This document shows, in pieces, positions 15,187-18,509 of a stretch of 18,509 nt of DNA (positions are counted from its first letter, which is position 1; each line of letters starts with the position of its first letter). The position numbers and the translations under genes were made by a program. The stretch is from CAVPGH01 sp046726955 (lineage in GTDB: Bacteria > Acidobacteriota > Vicinamibacteria > Fen-336). The DNA is taken from NCBI GenBank assembly GCA_046726955.1, contig JBKPBQ010000067.1:1-18509 (forward strand). Reading direction: 5' to 3'. The notes under the pieces were generated by a model. It made no database searches and was not told the origin of the DNA. It saw only the letters and a program-made list of their open reading frames with translations.

Positions 15187-15861
15187 ACGCGTCCACGATT
15201 CTCCAGTAGAGGACGTGGCCGCCAACGTGCCATTGACCTTGACGGTGGCCACTGAACACCAGCCGGGATGGCGGATCTTCAATGCGACATCATCCGGTCC
15301 GACGGCCGTCACCTCCAGGCGAGTCGCTCCGACTTCGGGGAACCTCGTGGTCTGTTTCAGCGCCAGCCCTTTTTCCTTCCAGTCCAGTGTCGAGGCGATG
15401 AACAGGTTGACGTACAAGGAGTCAGTACCGTTCTCGCTGCCTTGGAAGTAGATCGAGTCGCCGTACTTGGCGTGATTCTCGATGCCCGTCCCCGTGCAAC
15501 ACCAGAAGGAATCCACGGGCGTGCAAGAGCTTCAGGTATTGGGCTGGAGTCCGGCGTTGACGCGGAAGTTGTGGAGCATCCGGTCGGGCTCCAACGACAG
15601 CAGGTACTTGCCGTTCCGCTCCTGTGCGTCCTTGAACGGCCCGTCGAGCAGCCGCACGGCCGTCAGACTGAACGGATGCGCGCCCAGCGCCACTGGTGCG
15701 GGCGCACCCGGTGCCGCCGCCAGGGCACTCCGATCGCGCAGCGCAGGCTCGACGGCCGTCACGGCCGCCGCAGTGCCGAGGATCTGCAAGACACGGCGCC
15801 GCGTGAGGCCCTGCTCATCGTCCTGCTGCGGATTCGATCGCTGCTGGTCTTCGGAACTCAT
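15187..15861 (-). pseudogene. GH127 glycoside hydrolase remnant with internal deletion and in-frame TGA
   Basis: It starts at ATG 15861 with GGGAGG 4 nt upstream and a twin-arginine signal (LTRRRVLQILGTAAAV). It then gives LTAVRLLDGPFKDAQ and LEPDRMLHNFRVNAGLQ, matching residues 43-84 of the intact GH127 at 15930. At 15534-15532 it meets TGA and continues in the same frame as CTPVDSFWCCTGTGIENHAK, matching residues 403-419, through YVNLFIASTLDWKEKG and IRHPGWCSVATVKVNG to about residue 513. About 315 codons are missing between the two parts, and everything after about 15187 (some 260 codons) is gone. The Glu-x-Cys part of the zinc site is therefore lost. It is not functional as a glycosidase; a 109-residue Tat-type peptide could still be made. 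Confidence 0.85.
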
Positions 15862-15929
15862 GGAGCCTCCCGCGGGGAAAACGCACTATGGTAGAGTCGG
15901 CGGCGTCGGGCTGTCGACGAGCAAACGCT

Positions 15930-18254
15930 ATGCGCAACATCCTCGCTGTCGGCATGCTGGCTGGCGCCCTCGCGATTCCCACCTCCTCCGCCGAATCCGC
16001 CGAGCCCTACGAAAAAGTAGCCGACAAGGCCGTCCTGAAGGTCCGGGCCTTCGAGCCCGCGGATGTCCGCCTCCTCGATGGCCCCTTCAAGAAGGCGTTC
16101 GACGACAACACGGGCTTCCTCCTGAAGATCGAGCCCGACCGTCTGCTCCACCGCTTCCTGGCCTACAACGGCCTCGCGCCGAAAGGCGAGCTCTATGGCG
16201 GCTGGGAGGCCGAGGGTCTCTCGGGCCACGCCCTCGGCCACTACCTCTCCGCCTGCTCGCTGGCCTACGCGAGCTCCGGAGACGCGCGTTTTCTCGAACG
16301 CGTCACGTACATCGTGAACGAGCTCGCGCGGGCGCAGGAGGCGCGCGGCGACGGGTACGTTGGCGGCATCCCGAACCAGGACACCCTCTTCCGTGACATC
16401 GAGACGGCAAACTTCTTCAACATCCGCCAGAACTACATCAACAACTTCTGGGCGCCCTGGTACACGATCCACAAGATCTTCGCCGGCCTGCTCGATGCAC
16501 ACCGCGTCTGCAGAAACGAGAAGGCTCTCGCGGTGGCGGAGCGGTACGGCCAGTGGGCCGCACGTGTCACTCGAAGCCTGGACGACGCCGCGTGGCAGAA
16601 GATGCTCTACGCCGAGTTCGGGGGCATGAGCGAGTCCCTGGCGGAGCTGTACGCGCGGACGGGCGACGAGACCTTCATGGGTGTCGCTCGGCACTTCTAC
16701 CACCGGGAGGTGCTGGACCCGCTGGCGGAGGGACAGGACAAGCTCAACGGCTTCCACGCCAATTGCCAAATCCCCAAGGTCATCGGTGCCGCGCGGGCCT
16801 ACGAGGTCACCGCGGACGAGCGAGAGCGGAAGATCGCCGCCTTCTTCTGGGAGACGGTGATCAAGAACCACACGTACGCCAACGGCGGGAACAGCGAGGG
16901 AGAGTACTTCGGGCCTCCGGGTGTTCTGTCCACGCGTCTCACCGACGACACCTCGGAGACTTGCAACACGTACAACATGCTCAAGCTCGCCCGGCACCTC
17001 TACACCTGGGAGCCGAAGGTGGGCTACGCCGACTACACCGAGCGCGCCCTCTTCAATCACATCCTGGCCTCCACCGAGCCCGGGACCGGGATGAAGTGCT
17101 ACTACATGCCTCTCACCGGCATGCCCAAGGCGTACAGCACGCCCTTCGATTCCTTCTGGTGCTGCGTGGGGACCGGCTGGGAGAACCCGCCTCGCTACAC
17201 CGATTCCATCTACTTCCACGATGCCGGGACGCTCTACGTGAACCTGTTCGTCGCGTCGAGTGTCGACTGGAAGGACAAGGCGATCACGGTCACGCAGGAC
17301 ACGCGCTTCCCCGAGGATGGCGTCACCCGTCTGAAGATCGGCGGCAAGGGCGCTCGGTTCGCCCTCAGCGTCCGCCATCCCTTCTGGGCCGCTGGTCCCG
17401 TGTCGGTCAAGCTCAACGGCAGGCCCTTCAAGGCGACCGGCAAGGCCGGCGAGTACTTCGTCGTCGATCGCGACTGGAAGGGTGGGGATGTCCTGGAGGT
17501 GAGGCTACCGATGGCCATCCGCGTCGAGCCGACACCCGACGATCCCAACAAGATCGCGCTCTTCCACGGGCCCGTCCTCCTCGCCGCGGACCTCGGCCCC
17601 GAAGGCAAGCCTTCCGAGGCCGTGCCCGTCCTCGTCGTGGGGGATCGCCCGCTCGAGAAGAGCGTCAAGCCGAGCGCGTCCGACGGCCCGCTGCACTTCC
17701 GGACGGTGGGTCTCGGCCGGCCCCAGGACGTGGTCCTGAAGCCCTACTACATGACGCATCACTCCTACGGCCCGGTGTACTTCGACCGGCTGAGCGAAAC
17801 CGAATGGGCGGCGCGCGACGCCGAGCGAAAGGCGGTGGAGGCTCGGACGCTGGACCGCCTGATGGCGGGAGACTCGGCCGCCGCCGCTGCGCACGGTCTC
17901 GATACCGCCGCCGCACCTCTGGGTCTCGTCATGGGGCGAGACGCCTGGGAGCTACGCAAAGACAATTACGGCTATCTGCGGTTCGAGCTCGATCCCAAGA
18001 GCGCCGCGAAGCCCCTGGAGCTGAGCCTGTCCCTGTGGAGCGGGACCGACGGGGGCTTCGACCTGATCGCGAACGGCACGCGCATCGGCCAGACCGAGCT
18101 CAAGAAGGACAAGCCGCTCCGGATCAAGCAGCTCTCCTATGCCGTTCCCGAGGCGCTGACGCGCGGCCGCGGAAAGCTCGCGGTGTGGATCACGCCCCAG
18201 ACCGGCAAGCCGGGTCCCGCCGTGTTCGAAGCCGCGCTGCTCGAGCAGCCCTAG
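15930..18254 (+). CDS. Secreted GH127 beta-L-arabinofuranosidase-type glycoside hydrolase
   Basis: A 774-residue exported enzyme of glycoside hydrolase family 127 (formerly DUF1680). The signal peptide covers residues 1-24 (ILAVGMLAGALAIPTSSAESA). The (alpha/alpha)6 catalytic part carries VRLLDGPFK (46-54), GGWEAEGLSGHALGHYL (90-106) and WYTIHKIFAGLLDAH (177-191). The zinc/nucleophile site is complete by comparison with HypBA1 of Bifidobacterium longum: Glu343 and Cys345 in TSETCNTYN, Cys411 and Cys412 in DSFWCCVGTG. Beta-sandwich domains follow, plus a C-terminal region (about 665-774) common in longer members. It likely removes L-arabinofuranose from plant polysaccharide or glycoprotein; family relatives act on other sugars. 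ATG 15930 is chosen on codon usage; ATG 15888 has a better SD (GGGGA, 9 nt) and would add 14 residues. It is divergent from the decayed paralogue. Confidence 0.92.
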   Translation: MRNILAVGMLAGALAIPTSSAESAEPYEKVADKAVLKVRAFEPADVRLLDGPFKKAFDDNTGFLLKIEPDRLLHRFLAYNGLAPKGELYGGWEAEGLSGHALGHYLSACSLAYASSGDARFLERVTYIVNELARAQEARGDGYVGGIPNQDTLFRDIETANFFNIRQNYINNFWAPWYTIHKIFAGLLDAHRVCRNEKALAVAERYGQWAARVTRSLDDAAWQKMLYAEFGGMSESLAELYARTGDETFMGVARHFYHREVLDPLAEGQDKLNGFHANCQIPKVIGAARAYEVTADERERKIAAFFWETVIKNHTYANGGNSEGEYFGPPGVLSTRLTDDTSETCNTYNMLKLARHLYTWEPKVGYADYTERALFNHILASTEPGTGMKCYYMPLTGMPKAYSTPFDSFWCCVGTGWENPPRYTDSIYFHDAGTLYVNLFVASSVDWKDKAITVTQDTRFPEDGVTRLKIGGKGARFALSVRHPFWAAGPVSVKLNGRPFKATGKAGEYFVVDRDWKGGDVLEVRLPMAIRVEPTPDDPNKIALFHGPVLLAADLGPEGKPSEAVPVLVVGDRPLEKSVKPSASDGPLHFRTVGLGRPQDVVLKPYYMTHHSYGPVYFDRLSETEWAARDAERKAVEARTLDRLMAGDSAAAAAHGLDTAAAPLGLVMGRDAWELRKDNYGYLRFELDPKSAAKPLELSLSLWSGTDGGFDLIANGTRIGQTELKKDKPLRIKQLSYAVPEALTRGRGKLAVWITPQTGKPGPAVFEAALLEQP

Positions 18255-18380
18255 AAAGAAGCGTGCTTCCTCACCGCCGCGGCTCCATGCCGAGCTGCTG
18301 GACGAGGAAGGCCAGCTCGAGGGACTAGTCCTCGACGATCTTCCCGATCGGGCGCCCGCCCCGCGTGCCCGGCCTTGGGG

Positions 18381-18410
18381 CGTAGATTCTTCGTTCGTAG
18401 ATTCTTTGTT
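18381..18410. repeat. 15-bp tandem repeat, two copies
   Basis: CGTAGATTCTTCGTT (18381-18395) is followed directly by CGTAGATTCTTTGTT (18396-18410), with one mismatch. The patch is far more AT-rich than its surroundings. It lies in the 255-nt tail after the GH127 gene. Confidence 0.7.
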
Positions 18411-18434
18411 TTTCGCAAAGATGTTGAGTTGACC

Positions 18435-18509
18435 TCAGGCAGTAGCGGCGAAGAGTGCCGGGTAGGCGACCTCCCTGAGCTTGATCGCGGTGGACATGGT
18501 CCGGCGACC
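18435..18509 (-). CDS. Possible C-terminal end of an unidentified gene (runs off window)
   Basis: On the minus strand a frame enters from the window edge and ends at TGA 18437-18435, giving 24 residues ending STAIKLREVAYPALFAATA. The composition is protein-like but too short to recognise, and a competing minus frame is also open through this stretch. I do not recognise the gene. The space between it and the GH127 stop (18255-18434) holds only the tandem repeat and weak, interrupted coding-like sequence. Confidence 0.25.
   Translation of the reverse strand, partial: GRRTMSTAIKLREVAYPALFAATA

Noticed and set aside
15532..15534. TGA in the GH127 remnant read as selenocysteine
   Set aside because: The codon sits exactly where about 315 family residues are missing, and no Sec insertion element or selenoprotein context is seen.

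Overview
This is a GC-rich bacterial window. Third codon positions are almost all G or C from about 6.4 kb rightwards, and less so in the left third. The gene content points to a soil-type Gram-negative, most likely an Acidobacteriota member. The main clue is a winged-helix/TolB-like/TPR membrane regulator of the kind that is abundant in that phylum; a PAS-type hybrid kinase and a GH127 enzyme with signal peptide fit the same lifestyle. This is inference from gene content, not a phylogenetic placement. No rRNA, tRNA, CRISPR array or complete insertion sequence was seen.

Left region (1-3.5 kb): the 3' end of a TPR-type protein; a frameshifted remnant of an IS91-type transposase C-terminus; an ECF sigma factor on the minus strand; and, divergent from it, a 644-residue CadC-like winged-helix/transmembrane/TPR regulator. 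The 228-nt divergent spacer contains a strong match to an ECF promoter (GGAACC, 16 nt, CGTC) facing the regulator, so the pair may form a signalling unit.

Middle left (3.5-6.4 kb): a probable operon encoding a cupredoxin-like lipoprotein, a secreted YceI-family lipocalin-like protein and a class I SAM methyltransferase. The last two overlap by ATGA. A small DUF6335-type protein follows. It converges on the next gene so tightly that the two stop codons share a CTAG.

Centre (6.4-13.7 kb): a 1071-residue hybrid histidine kinase (PAS-GAF-kinase-receiver-kinase) on the minus strand. Divergent from it is an mprF-acvB operon, with start and stop overlapping by ATGA. MprF makes and flips aminoacyl-phosphatidylglycerol; AcvB is the periplasmic hydrolase known from Agrobacterium to break lysyl-phosphatidylglycerol down. 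The operon therefore pairs synthesis with turnover of a membrane-charge lipid.

Right region (13.7-18.5 kb): a secreted metal-dependent amidohydrolase (minus); a decayed GH127 glycosidase (minus) with a large internal deletion, an in-frame TGA at the deletion joint and a missing C-terminus; and an intact divergent GH127 beta-L-arabinofuranosidase-type enzyme with its Glu/Cys zinc site complete. The last 255 nt hold no confident gene, only a 15-bp tandem repeat and weak traces of decayed coding sequence.

The most notable items are the compact mprF-acvB unit with an unusual hairpin-rich, SD-less leader, the sigma/regulator pair with its putative promoter, the cupredoxin-YceI-methyltransferase operon, and the live/dead pair of GH127 genes.
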